A stretch of DNA of 64,000 nt from Candidatus Flexicrinis affinis. Its GTDB lineage: Bacteria > Chloroflexota > Anaerolineae > Aggregatilineales > Phototrophicaceae. The translations under genes and the position numbers were made by a program. The notes beneath the pieces were generated by a model that was given only the letters and a program-made list of their open reading frames with translations, searched no databases and was not told where the DNA came from. Within the stretch, counting starts at the first letter, position 1; each line of letters begins with the position of its first letter. The DNA lies in NCBI GenBank assembly GCA_016716525.1, contig JADJWE010000005.1, forward strand, positions 1 through 64,000. The letters run 5' to 3'. Shown piece by piece: positions 1 to 9,280 of this stretch.

Positions 1-75
1 CTGAAGTCCTCGCCAAGTTCCGACCTCGCGCTCTGCGACAATCGAAACGGATTTCTTTCGGGAGTCGACGAGCCA

Positions 76-450
76 ATGGCCAACAAAACAGTGCGACGCA
101 GCATCAACATCACGCCGGAGATGCGCGACATGCTGGCGCAGATCGCCGCCAAACAGGGCCGGGACATCACCGAAGCGGACCTGATCCGCGACGCGATTCG
201 GACTGTCTGGACCAGGCAGACCAGATTGTCGGCAGCCGCCGACACTTCCAGAAATCACTGCAGGCGCATCGAGGCGATTTGAAGCGGCGCTCACGTTTCA
301 CCTGCATCGTCATCATTCACCGGTCGCGACGCTCCACGACGGCGAACCGGGTCGATGCGATCGACGAGGCGATCATCGCCGCACGCCGGGATCGCGAGCG
401 GCTGCAAGGCCGTATCGACGCCGTGCGTGACCTGAAAGCCGAGTCGCGAG
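76..450 (+). pseudogene. Ribbon-helix-helix accessory protein, frameshifted
   Basis: The first 40 or so residues (MANKTVRRSINITPEMRDML...) look like a ribbon-helix-helix DNA-binding domain, such as those of relaxosome accessory proteins. The frame from 76 stops at 282. The plausible continuation (...FQKSLQAHR..., then IDEAIIAARRDRERLQGRIDAVRDLK) lies in other frames up to about 450, which suggests one protein of about 120 residues broken by at least two indels. It precedes relaxase and coupling-protein remains, so a role in nicking or regulating transfer is inferred. The breaks may be sequencing errors. Confidence 0.5.
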
Positions 451-1092
451 CAAGGCGATTAGTGTCGCCGCGACTTCGCCTCGGGGGCGGGCGAAGCGGA
501 TCGGACGCGGCACCGGGCCGCAAGGACTGAAGGCGACGCTCAAGTACCTGCATTATCGCGACACGCGGAACAATTCACCGCGCAGGCCCAGGACGAACGC
601 TGGCAGGATCGCGGCCCGGGGATCCCATTACGGCGAAATCTTCAAGGAAAGGGATGCGCTGAAAAGCCAGCACGTATTGCGTTGGACGTGGGTGATCTCG
701 CCGGCGCCGGACCTGATGGAGCTGGTGCCGGAAAGCCAGCGCGCCGCGACCTGATGTACGACCTGACCGACCGGGTGGTTGAGGGATTACTACACCGAGC
801 GGGCCTCGACGTGCCGGAATACAGCTAGGTCGCGCACTGCGCGACAACCACGGTGAAGGACGGCCAGCTGTCGCGCGACCACCTGCAGGCCGCATGTGAT
901 CCGCCCGGCACCACGCCGTCCACGGCTTGACCGCCTGCCGGTCTACAACAACGCGACGCGCGGGCATGACCGGCTTTCGCGAGATCGCATCACGCCATTC
1001 GCCGATGCGCTCGACGTGCGGATCGGCTCCCAGTGGCGCGGCTGCGCGAAGAGCCGGCCCGCAACGAACCTGACAGCGCCGTGTCGCGTTAG
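451..1092 (+). pseudogene. Relaxase-like protein, multiply frameshifted
   Basis: No single frame is open, but pieces from three frames join into a protein-like string: LKATLKYLHYRDTR near 530, HYGEIFKE and HVLRWTWVISPAPDLMELVPE at about 625-750, DLMYDLTDRVV near 750, and VYNNATRGHDRL near 940-980. It ends with the stop at 1090-1092. Position between the RHH gene and VirD4 makes a mobilisation relaxase likely. The catalytic residues cannot be assigned with confidence. At least four indels are needed to restore the frame. Confidence 0.45.
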
Positions 1093-1101
1093 GCGGGCAG
1101 C

Positions 1102-3065
1102 GTGATCTACTGGTTATTCACCGGTGGGCGTGACCTCGTGTCCGGATTGCTGTGGCCGCTGCTGTGCCTGACGCCGGTCCTGCTTGTCATCACGGCGTCC
1201 GGACTTGGCGCAGGCATCCGCCGAAGCAGCGACGATCACGCACGGCGCCCCGCCATGGCACGTGCCCTGCTCGTTCTCGTTTATGGCGTCACACACTGCT
1301 CACGTCGCGTCGCTGTTTCTGGTTGTGGTCGGCGATCAGGCGGTCCGCCGCGGAGTGCCAGCGCCAACAACCGCGTGACGTCAATCGTCGGCGCGCCGGG
1401 CGGCTTCAACAGCGCACGCCTTTTCCTGTTCGCAGCGCTGCTCGTATTCACCCTGCTGTTCACGGGGATCGGCGTGCACAGCCTGCTGCGTGACGGCGGC
1501 TGGCTGCGCGAGCGTATGGACTGGCTGAGGTCGCCGCGTGTCAGGCGCAGCGGCGCTCCGGATCGGCGTTTGCACCCTGCGCCAGTATCGCCGCTTCCGC
1601 CGTCCAGACGGCGAAGGACTGACGCTGCTCGGCGCATTCTGGGGCGAGCAAAAGCGACGGCTGGACGCTGGGACGGGGCGTTTGTGTTTGGGTGGCGAAG
1701 ACATCGCGCGCGGACTGCTGACGCTCGGCGGACCGGGATCCGGCAAGACGCAGGGCATCATCCTTCCCGCCATTGCCGACCGCATGCTGGCCGGCCACTC
1801 GCTGGTGATCGCCGATCCGCAAGGCGAGCTGAAGGCACACATCCTGAGGTACGCCGCCGTCACGCGCCATCTCGTGGTCGTCCACGATCCGACCAGCGCC
1901 TCCGGCCCGCGGTACAACCTCGCCGAAGGCATCGACAACGTCTCCGACGCGCGGTCGATCTCAGACGTGCTGGTGCCGACGGTGCTGGGCGACAACCGGT
2001 TCTGGACCGACAGCGCGGCCGCCCTGCTGGCTGCCTGCCTGATCCGGTTCAATACGCTGGGCGCGATCTACAGCGCGATGCGAGACGTCAAGGCGTTGGC
2101 GAAAACGCTCACGTCGCGGAAGGACGACGCCGCGCTGCTGGCCAACGGTTTCGCCGCGTCGGTCGGGACGGACGGAAAGGTCGCAGCCAACATCATCGCC
2201 ACGCTGGCAACGGCACTGACGGGCTGGGCGTCCGCCGACGTCCGCGCCAATACGTCGATGTCGGATTTCGACGCCGCGCTGATCGTCGAACGGCCGACGG
2301 TGGTCGTGCTGACCTGCCCGGGCCGGATGCGCGCGGTGATGCCTCGTATCTGGGCGCGACGCTGCGCAAGCTGATGCTCGACCTCGGACGATCGGCGAGC
2401 AGAACAAAGGCCCGCTGCCGGTTCCGGTCGGCGTGATCCTCGACGAGTTCCCGACGCTCGGCAAACTCGACAGTCTGGTGGCGGATGTCAACCTCGTCCG
2501 CAAGCGGCGCATCTCGATCCTGATCGGCGCGCAGACCAAGGGGCAGTTCGAGCTGATCTACGGTCGCGAAGGCACGCAGGCGCTGCTCACCGGGCTGGCG
2601 ACGCAGGTGATCTACGGCGGTTGCGATGCCGACACCGCGGAGTTCTACAGCAGGGCCAGTGGAACGGCGACCACCGACGCCAACACCGACGATCCGGACA
2701 GCCTCCTACGCCAGCGCCCGCTGCTGACCGTCGACGAAGTGATCACGCCGCAGGTCGGCAACTGCACGATTTTCGCGCGCTACGTTGAGGCCGGATTCGC
2801 CACGCAGGTGATCCTGAACGCCCGGCTGACGCGCTTCTACGAGCGCGAGGACTGGAAGCGACGGCTGCGCGGGGCGGGTGACGATGCGCTGCTGCTGGAA
2901 CGCGGCATCGAACGCGTCCGACGATCACCGGCGGCCGAGCTCGAGGATTCGGTTACGACGGAGGATGAAGAAAAGCCGTCGACGATCGAGATTGCCGCGC
3001 GGCAGGTGCTGGCCGAGACCGACACGGGTGACGAAGCGAAGCTGAAACAGGGGAGGCTGCTATGA
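1102..3065 (+). pseudogene. virD4: VirD4/TraG-type coupling protein, frameshifted
   Basis: The type IV coupling protein is an ATPase that hands relaxase-bound DNA to the secretion channel at the inner membrane. A GTG at 1102 starts a hydrophobic N-terminus with membrane segments. The Walker A motif GGPGSGKT lies near 1729-1752, and VILDEFPTLGKLD (Walker B region) near 2432-2470 is typical of the family. The reading frame changes in the N-terminal part, near 1540, near 2325 and near 2395. At 2325 one missing C in a C-run restores the expected frame (CPGPDARGDASYLGATLRKL). The stop overlaps the start of the HU-like gene (ATGA). It may be intact in the real genome. Confidence 0.75.
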
Positions 3066-3307
3066 GCCTGAACAAGAAATCGATGGTCCGTGAGATCGGC
3101 CGGCGAACGCGTCTGACTAATCGCGACGTGCAGGCGGTCATCGAGACGCTGATCGACGTGTGGACCGACGAACTGGTCAGCGGCGGCCGGATTGAGATCG
3201 AGAATTTCATGGTGATCACCACACATCCGGCGAACAAGCGTGTTCTCGTAAGGATGAGTAAGCGCCTTTTGAGCCTATGCAAGACCGAATTGGGTAAAAG
3301 GTACTAG
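3062..3307 (+). CDS. HU/IHF-like DNA-binding protein with altered C-terminus
   Basis: 81 residues. The N-terminal two thirds (KKSMVREIGRRTRLTNRDVQAVIETLIDVWTDELVSGG, then RIEIENFMVI) match the helical dimerisation part and first strands of HU/IHF proteins. The expected arm and C-terminal basic segment are replaced by KRVLVRMSKRLLSLCKTELGKRY, and the protein is slightly short for the family (about 90). The ATG overlaps the VirD4 stop. The last 18 bases carry the -35 box of the next gene, so the HU 3' end may have been truncated when the kinase module arrived (inference). Confidence 0.65.
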   Translation: MSLNKKSMVREIGRRTRLTNRDVQAVIETLIDVWTDELVSGGRIEIENFMVITTHPANKRVLVRMSKRLLSLCKTELGKRY

Positions 3308-3318
3308 CGAGATACAAT
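3290..3318 (+). promoter_or_regulatory. Sigma70-type promoter of the kinase gene
   Basis: TTGGGT at 3290-3295, a 17-base spacer and TACAAT at 3313-3318, ending 32 bases before the kinase ATG. The -35 box lies inside the HU-like gene, so the kinase can be transcribed separately from the transfer genes upstream. Confidence 0.45.
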
Positions 3319-3350
3319 TCATTTCGCATCGTTTCCTTATCTCAGCGCTT

Positions 3351-6300
3351 ATGTCGAACAGCCTAGCAGGCCAAACCCTTGGGAAGTATGAACTGCGCGA
3401 CCTGCTTGGTGAAGGCGGTATGGGTGCGGTTTATCGTGCCTACGACCACAGCCTGAACCGGCAGGTAGCTGTCAAAGTCATCAGCCTCGCCAAGAACGAT
3501 CCCGAGCTGCAAGCCCGCTTCATCCGCGAAGCGCAGACCGCTGCCGCGCTCGAACACAGCCACATCGTCCGCGTCTACGACTACGGTATCGATCGCGAGA
3601 TCAGCTATGTCGTGATGCAGCACCTGACCGGCGGATCGCTGTCCGAGCGCATCAAGCAGGCGACGCGGCAGGGACGCCCGCTCGCCAGCCTCAGCGAAGT
3701 GTCGCTGCTGCTCGACCAGCTCGCCAGTGCGCTCGATTACGCCCACCTTCAGGGCGTGATCCACCGTGACATCAAGCCGCAGAACGTCATGTTCAACAAT
3801 CAGGGACAGGCGTTCATCGTCGATTTCGGGATCGCCAAGCTGATCTCGGGGTCGACCAACCTGACCCATTCTGGCATGGCGATGGGCACGCCAAGCTACA
3901 TGTCGCCTGAGCAGTGGGCGAGTAGGGAACTCACACCCGCTGCCGATCAGTACGCGCTCGGCATCATGACCTATCAACTGATCTCGGGCCGGCTTCCGTT
4001 CGAGGCCGAAACGCCGCTGCAGGTCATGTACAAGCACATGAACGATCAGCCGACGCCGCTGAGCACGTTCCGGCCGGACATCCCGCCCTCGCTGCTGCTG
4101 GTGATCGACCGCGCGCTGTCGAAAGACTATCATCAGCGGTTCCCCAACTGCACCCAGTTTGCGCAAGCTTTCGGCGCCGCGGTGAGCGGGACGCAAGCCG
4201 GCAGCACGGAGTACTTCACGTTCAAGCTGGCAGCGGCCAAACCGTCCGGGTTGCCCTACACTCCGACCCCAAGCCAACCTCCGCCGGCGACACCGACGCC
4301 CGGCAGCAGTCCGTCGATGCCGGCGCTTCCTGCGGCACGTCCGGCACAGCGCTCGCGCGGTTTGCTGATCGGCGTGATCGGCATCGTTGCGACCGTAGCA
4401 ATTCTGGCCGCGCTGCTGCTCGGCGGACGCGGCACAGGCGACGTCGAGATGACCGTGACTGCCCAGCATCTGACGCTAATTGCAGCAGGTCTGTCCACCG
4501 ACAGCGCGGCGACGCAGCGGAGCGGCATCGAAGTCCTCGTAACCGATACACGTGAGCCGACAGTTACGGACACGCCCAGCGCGACACGGACCGCCACGCA
4601 GACCGTTCCGCCGACAGCGACCGCGACGCTGAGTGCCCGCGAAGCCGCGCTGGCCACGGTGAATGCAGCGCCGGCGCTGACCGAGACGCAGCGCGCGCTC
4701 ACGCCGACCGAAGACTTCGAGGCGACGATTCGGGCGGAGATCACCAACGTATATCTCGAGGCGCTGACCGAGACGGCGACGCACCGACCGCCGACTGCCA
4801 CCCTCACACCAACGCCATCCTTCGCCGCGACGAACACGCCCACCTACACGCCGTCGGTTACGGCATCACACACACCAACATTCACCCCAACCGACACGGC
4901 AACGGCCACCAGCACCGATACCCCGACCGTAACCCCGTCGAACACGCCGACGGCAACCGCGACGCTCACCTTCACGCCAACCGAGGATGTTGCGGCAACG
5001 CTGGCCGTCGAGCTGACGGCCGCGTTCATCGTCGGTGAGACGGCAACTGCCGAGTCATGGACAGACACGCCGACGGCCTCGTTCACGCCAACCGTGACGG
5101 CGACTCCCACAGGTACGCTGACGCCGTCATCGACGCATACGTCAACCGCGACTCCGACCGATACGCCGACATTTACGCTTACACCCACGGACACGCCAAC
5201 CGCGACGCCGACGGCGAGTGACACACTCACTCCGACGCTGACCTCGACGCCGACAGAAACAGCGACTGCCACAGACACTGCCACAGCGACGCCAACGCTC
5301 ACCGCCACCCGGACACCGACGCTCACCTTCACGCCAAGCGTGACCCCAACCCAGACCGCGACGTCCGATCAGCCGACGCCGACATTGACCCCGACTGAGG
5401 TGATCACTGGTAGAGTGGCATCGTCGCAAGCCGTGAACGTGCGGCAAGGGCCCGGGACAATATACGATCTCGAATTCGTCTTGCGTTCCGGAGCGCAGTT
5501 CACGGCATCGGGTCAGAACAAGGACGCTACCTGGCTGAAGATCAGGTCCGAGGACGGTCGTTCCGGCTGGATTGCGTCCTCACTCGTTAGGCTCGACACT
5601 TCCCTTCCTGATCCTGGTTACGTACTACGGAATGCAGACTGGACTCCGGTCGAGCGCGAGTTCGATGGGGTGCCCATGATGCTTGTCCCCGCTGGATGCT
5701 TCGACATGGGAAGCGAGAACGGAGCGTCCGACGAACGGCCTGTGCATGAGCAATGCATTCTAGAGCCATTATGGATCGACAAGACTGAAGTCACTCAAGA
5801 ACAATTTCGACGTTTCGGCGGAGTACAAGCACGTCCTAGTGTATTCCAGGGAGAAGACCTTCCCGTCGAGAACATTACTTGGTTTGAAGCACGCGACTTC
5901 TGTGCCTTGCGCGGAGCTCGCCTGCCTTCCGAAGCAGAATGGGAATACGCGGCACGCGGTCCAGATAACTTGGCATATCCTTGGGGCGACACGTTTGAGT
6001 CGCCACGAGTAGTATTTAGGCAAACTGCAGGCGGGTCTACGAATGAAGTGGGAACCCTTGGGTCAAATGCGTCATGGGTAGGTGCGCTTGACCTAATCGG
6101 CAATGTCTGGGAATGGACTGAAAGCGATTATGCGCCTTTTCCCTTCAGTGGAATGGGTGTCACCCCTCCAATCAACACCAGTTCATCGACACTTCGAGTT
6201 CTCCGGGGTGGATCATACACAAGTCCTGCAGAGAACTTGAACGCGTTGCGTCGCTTTGCGCCTCAAGCGACTTACATCTACTCCAATATCGGCGTTCGGT

Positions 6301-7352
6301 GTGTGAAGGACCACGAATCTGGTGAGTCAATCGACCCCGACAGTGCGGACAGTAGTACCGTAGAAAGTATGGTTGAGGCTACATCTGCATTTGAGCTTCC
6401 TCAGAATTTGCCTATACTGATCAACTCGGTCGAGATCCCTGGTCGAGTCATCTCGCCCCAGTCAGTCAATGTTCGGTCTGGGCCAGGAACCAACTATGGA
6501 ATAATCGCAGTCGCACAACCGGGTGAGATCGTGACTGCTGTTGGCATCAGTACGACGGGAGATTGGGTACGGATACGTGTCGCTGCAGAGCGCGTGGGGT
6601 GGATTTCCTCATCTTTTGTGGAGCTAGACGGTTCATTCGACGATTCCGGTCTTATACTGCGTAATTTGGATTGGGATCCCGTCATCCGTGATTTTGGAGC
6701 AGCGAACATGGTCCTTGTTCCATCAGGATGTTTCGAAATGGGGACAGAAGGTGCTGAGCCCGCCCTACGTCCGACACACGTTGTATGCATAGAGAAGCCT
6801 TACTGGCTCGATCAAACAGAGGTGACGCAGGCGCAGTTTGAATCGAGTGGCGGAATCAAGGCCAAGCCAAACTACTTCACTGGATCAAGCAATCCCGTTG
6901 AACAAGTAACTTGGTTTGAAGCACGCGATTACTGCCTAAGCATTGGTGCCAGACTTCCGTCCGAAGCGGAGTGGGAATTCGCGGCACGAGGTCCTGACGG
7001 TCTTACGTATCCTTGGGGCAATGAACCAACAAGCGACGTAGCAAGTGTTCTTTCAGAACCGCGCGCCAGGACCGCAGCCGTTGGACGCTATCCCGATGGA
7101 GCTTCGTGGGTTGGTGCGCTTGACATGTCCGGCAATGTCTGGGAGTGGACGAGCAGTGTCTACGCTGGATATCCATACGGCAGTCAGAGCGAAAGCGAAG
7201 CTACTAGCGCCGATCTCCAACGGGTTATTCGTGGAGGATCATGGGTCTATGATCCCCGAGATCTTAGAAGTGTTATCCGAAGTAGAATCGGTCCGAGCTA
7301 TTGGAACAAGTATCTCGGCTTTCGTTGTGCGCGAGACTATGACGGCAGTTGA
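3351..7352 (+). CDS. Ser/Thr protein kinase with two SH3-FGE modules
   Basis: 1333 residues. The N-terminal Hanks-type kinase looks active: glycine loop GEGGMG (about 21-26), K42, HRD at 138-140 and DFG at 158-160. One transmembrane helix lies at about 338-361. A Thr/Pro-rich linker of about 300 residues follows, then a bacterial SH3 domain (about 685-750), an FGE-sulfatase/SUMF1-like domain (about 780-985), a second SH3 (about 1020-1090) and a second FGE domain to the end. The kinase is thus cytoplasmic and the tandem modules extracellular, suggesting a sensor that binds wall or other ligands. The FGE domains lack an obvious catalytic cysteine pair, so a binding role is more likely than formylglycine formation. 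From about 5.4 kb on, base composition becomes visibly less GC-rich than in the first half, suggesting that the C-terminal modules have a different origin. Confidence 0.9.
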   Translation: MSNSLAGQTLGKYELRDLLGEGGMGAVYRAYDHSLNRQVAVKVISLAKNDPELQARFIREAQTAAALEHSHIVRVYDYGIDREISYVVMQHLTGGSLSERIKQATRQGRPLASLSEVSLLLDQLASALDYAHLQGVIHRDIKPQNVMFNNQGQAFIVDFGIAKLISGSTNLTHSGMAMGTPSYMSPEQWASRELTPAADQYALGIMTYQLISGRLPFEAETPLQVMYKHMNDQPTPLSTFRPDIPPSLLLVIDRALSKDYHQRFPNCTQFAQAFGAAVSGTQAGSTEYFTFKLAAAKPSGLPYTPTPSQPPPATPTPGSSPSMPALPAARPAQRSRGLLIGVIGIVATVAILAALLLGGRGTGDVEMTVTAQHLTLIAAGLSTDSAATQRSGIEVLVTDTREPTVTDTPSATRTATQTVPPTATATLSAREAALATVNAAPALTETQRALTPTEDFEATIRAEITNVYLEALTETATHRPPTATLTPTPSFAATNTPTYTPSVTASHTPTFTPTDTATATSTDTPTVTPSNTPTATATLTFTPTEDVAATLAVELTAAFIVGETATAESWTDTPTASFTPTVTATPTGTLTPSSTHTSTATPTDTPTFTLTPTDTPTATPTASDTLTPTLTSTPTETATATDTATATPTLTATRTPTLTFTPSVTPTQTATSDQPTPTLTPTEVITGRVASSQAVNVRQGPGTIYDLEFVLRSGAQFTASGQNKDATWLKIRSEDGRSGWIASSLVRLDTSLPDPGYVLRNADWTPVEREFDGVPMMLVPAGCFDMGSENGASDERPVHEQCILEPLWIDKTEVTQEQFRRFGGVQARPSVFQGEDLPVENITWFEARDFCALRGARLPSEAEWEYAARGPDNLAYPWGDTFESPRVVFRQTAGGSTNEVGTLGSNASWVGALDLIGNVWEWTESDYAPFPFSGMGVTPPINTSSSTLRVLRGGSYTSPAENLNALRRFAPQATYIYSNIGVRCVKDHESGESIDPDSADSSTVESMVEATSAFELPQNLPILINSVEIPGRVISPQSVNVRSGPGTNYGIIAVAQPGEIVTAVGISTTGDWVRIRVAAERVGWISSSFVELDGSFDDSGLILRNLDWDPVIRDFGAANMVLVPSGCFEMGTEGAEPALRPTHVVCIEKPYWLDQTEVTQAQFESSGGIKAKPNYFTGSSNPVEQVTWFEARDYCLSIGARLPSEAEWEFAARGPDGLTYPWGNEPTSDVASVLSEPRARTAAVGRYPDGASWVGALDMSGNVWEWTSSVYAGYPYGSQSESEATSADLQRVIRGGSWVYDPRDLRSVIRSRIGPSYWNKYLGFRCARDYDGS

Positions 7353-7612
7353 GTTGATTGATTAAGCAAGCTCATATTGGTCGTTGTGGTGGCTGTCTAT
7401 ATTGCCTGCAAGCCTCTATTACCCATATCGTCTCACGTGCCGGCTCCCGCTGAAGCTAAGCGCGGATCTGCGCGATGATCGCCCCCAGCACGGTGTCGGC
7501 CTGAGCGTTCGTCACGCGCGCCGGCCGACATCGAGTTCCAGGTACGATAACGGCGCAGTCGGCCATCGGCTGCGCTAGACTCCTAGCGAGCGCTTGTTGA
7601 ACTGAGTGACCC

Positions 7613-9280
7613 TCACAACTCCAGATCGAACGTATCCACTGGATCACGGGGTTCCCGGGGGGTATGCGTATCGTGCAGGTGCCAGTCTGCATCATCTTTG
7701 ATCACCGCGTGCGCGCCGCTCATGAATGCAGAGATGTCGTGAAAGCCTAGCGGCTCCCATTTACCGGATAGCCCTTCGAGCTTCGCCACCGCCGGCGCGA
7801 GATCGGGGCCTTCCATGATCCCCGGCACCAGAAAGCTGCGGAACTCGGCCTCGAACTTCCGCGAGGCGTCTTCGTCCGCGAAGTGACCGACTTCCAGCCG
7901 GCGCGCTTCGGTCGGGTAGACCGTGTCGTCCATGCCGTGCTCTTCAAGATACGTCCCAAAGTCCGGCGGCAGCTGCGGGAACTCGATCAGCACCAGCGCG
8001 GTGCCGAGCGACTCACCCGCCGGCGTCTCGACCGGCCGATGGTGCATCTGCCAGTAATGCCGCTCCGGTTCGGGCTGATCGTTCTCGGCCCGGTCGATCA
8101 ATTCCTGCCACACGTCGGGTGCAGGCGCATCCAATGAGCGTCCGCGGCCGGCCAATTCCGCCTCGCGCTGCGTTGTAAAGCGATCGGGCGGGCCTTCGAA
8201 GAACAGCCGCCCGTCTGCGCGTTCCGGGTCGAGCTCGCCATGGCCGACCGACCATGCTTCGGCTTGCCGCATCGAGGCTTCCAGGCCTTCCCGGAAGTGA
8301 GTGTGTTCGAGGTCGTCGCGGTCCATCGCGGCGACTTCCTGCTCGTGCTCGCGCTCGAATTCGAACGACTCCAGCGAAAAGCTCTCGACGGTCAGCCCAC
8401 TGTTTTGCAGCGTGCCGTCTTGGCCGATCCACCACTTGTTCGCGATCAGATCCAGCGTGTACGGATCAGTGCTGACGAGGTCGAACGAATAATTGACGAC
8501 CGGATCGATTGGCTCCAGCAGCCGAGTGTCGGTGCCGGCCATGGCGTCGTGAAACCGCTGAGTCGGATCCGTCTGCGCGTCACCTGTGAACCCGTCAACC
8601 GGACCGGTGCTGAACAGGAACTCGCGATCCGCATCAATGTGACCGCTGGCCTCGGCGATGTGTTTTGCGAGATCCATGGCGGCCTGCAATCCTTCGGTTT
8701 CCGCCAACACATTGAGTTCACGCGCCACAACCGCCGCTTCGTCGCTCATACCGAAGGTGTCGAGCGTTTGCCTTTCTTCACGCGTGTCGCCTTGCTCAGG
8801 CCAGCGCTTGACGGCCAGCAGCGCGGGCTCACCGTCTTCCGAAATACCCGTGGAGAAGTGGTACTCCGCTTCGATTGGAGGTTCCGGCGCGTCCAGTGAC
8901 CGGATCGCCGCGTAGGCGGCGTACTCTGCCGGTCCGGCGGTCCGCCACACCGGAGTCTGTTCGCCGCGCTGCTGTGCCCGCTGATCCAGATAATCGGTCA
9001 GTTGGAACGGCAGCAGCATGCGCTCATCGACTTCCGCTTGCAGGTCACGATACATGTGCGCCGCGCGGTCGATGTCCTCGAATGCCGCCAGCTCGAGATA
9101 ACTGCCACCGAGATCACCGGTATTGGCGTTGGCGTACAGGTCGACCGCGCCGACGGCGTACTCGGATCGGCCAGCGTTCTCCCGCTCGAAGACGATCAGG
9201 GTGGCGTCGTGCCAGTGCCAGCCCGCGTCCACGTCATACGAGGTTGCTTTGTCCTGAAGCGGCGGAGTCATCGCGCTCAT
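7613..9280 (-). CDS. Acidic ICE protein of unknown function with internal repeats
   Basis: 555 residues, strongly acidic, without signal peptide or membrane segment. It has three or more loosely similar modules of about 100 residues (around 20-115, 135-235 and 420-520). Each has a strand pattern ending in an alpha-helical 'F..F...L' segment, which hints at a repeated alpha/beta fold. The ATG overlaps the stop of the topoisomerase-like gene (ATGA), making it the last gene of the pilin-PrgI-VirB4 operon. I do not recognise the family. An accessory transfer or cargo-protection role is possible from context only. Confidence 0.7.
   Translation of the reverse strand: MSAMTPPLQDKATSYDVDAGWHWHDATLIVFERENAGRSEYAVGAVDLYANANTGDLGGSYLELAAFEDIDRAAHMYRDLQAEVDERMLLPFQLTDYLDQRAQQRGEQTPVWRTAGPAEYAAYAAIRSLDAPEPPIEAEYHFSTGISEDGEPALLAVKRWPEQGDTREERQTLDTFGMSDEAAVVARELNVLAETEGLQAAMDLAKHIAEASGHIDADREFLFSTGPVDGFTGDAQTDPTQRFHDAMAGTDTRLLEPIDPVVNYSFDLVSTDPYTLDLIANKWWIGQDGTLQNSGLTVESFSLESFEFEREHEQEVAAMDRDDLEHTHFREGLEASMRQAEAWSVGHGELDPERADGRLFFEGPPDRFTTQREAELAGRGRSLDAPAPDVWQELIDRAENDQPEPERHYWQMHHRPVETPAGESLGTALVLIEFPQLPPDFGTYLEEHGMDDTVYPTEARRLEVGHFADEDASRKFEAEFRSFLVPGIMEGPDLAPAVAKLEGLSGKWEPLGFHDISAFMSGAHAVIKDDADWHLHDTHTPREPRDPVDTFDLEL

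Noticed and set aside
4844..5332. Open frame on the minus strand with Val/Ser/Gly repeats
   Set aside because: It is the antisense of the Thr/Pro-rich linker codons of the kinase gene and has no start signal.
6180..6310. Possible second DGR variable region in the first FGE domain of the kinase (RGGSY...GVR)
   Set aside because: Codons there are not biased to NNC/NNT and include many G- and A-ending codons, so the retroelement signature is missing; the same holds for the last FGE domain near 7220-7340.
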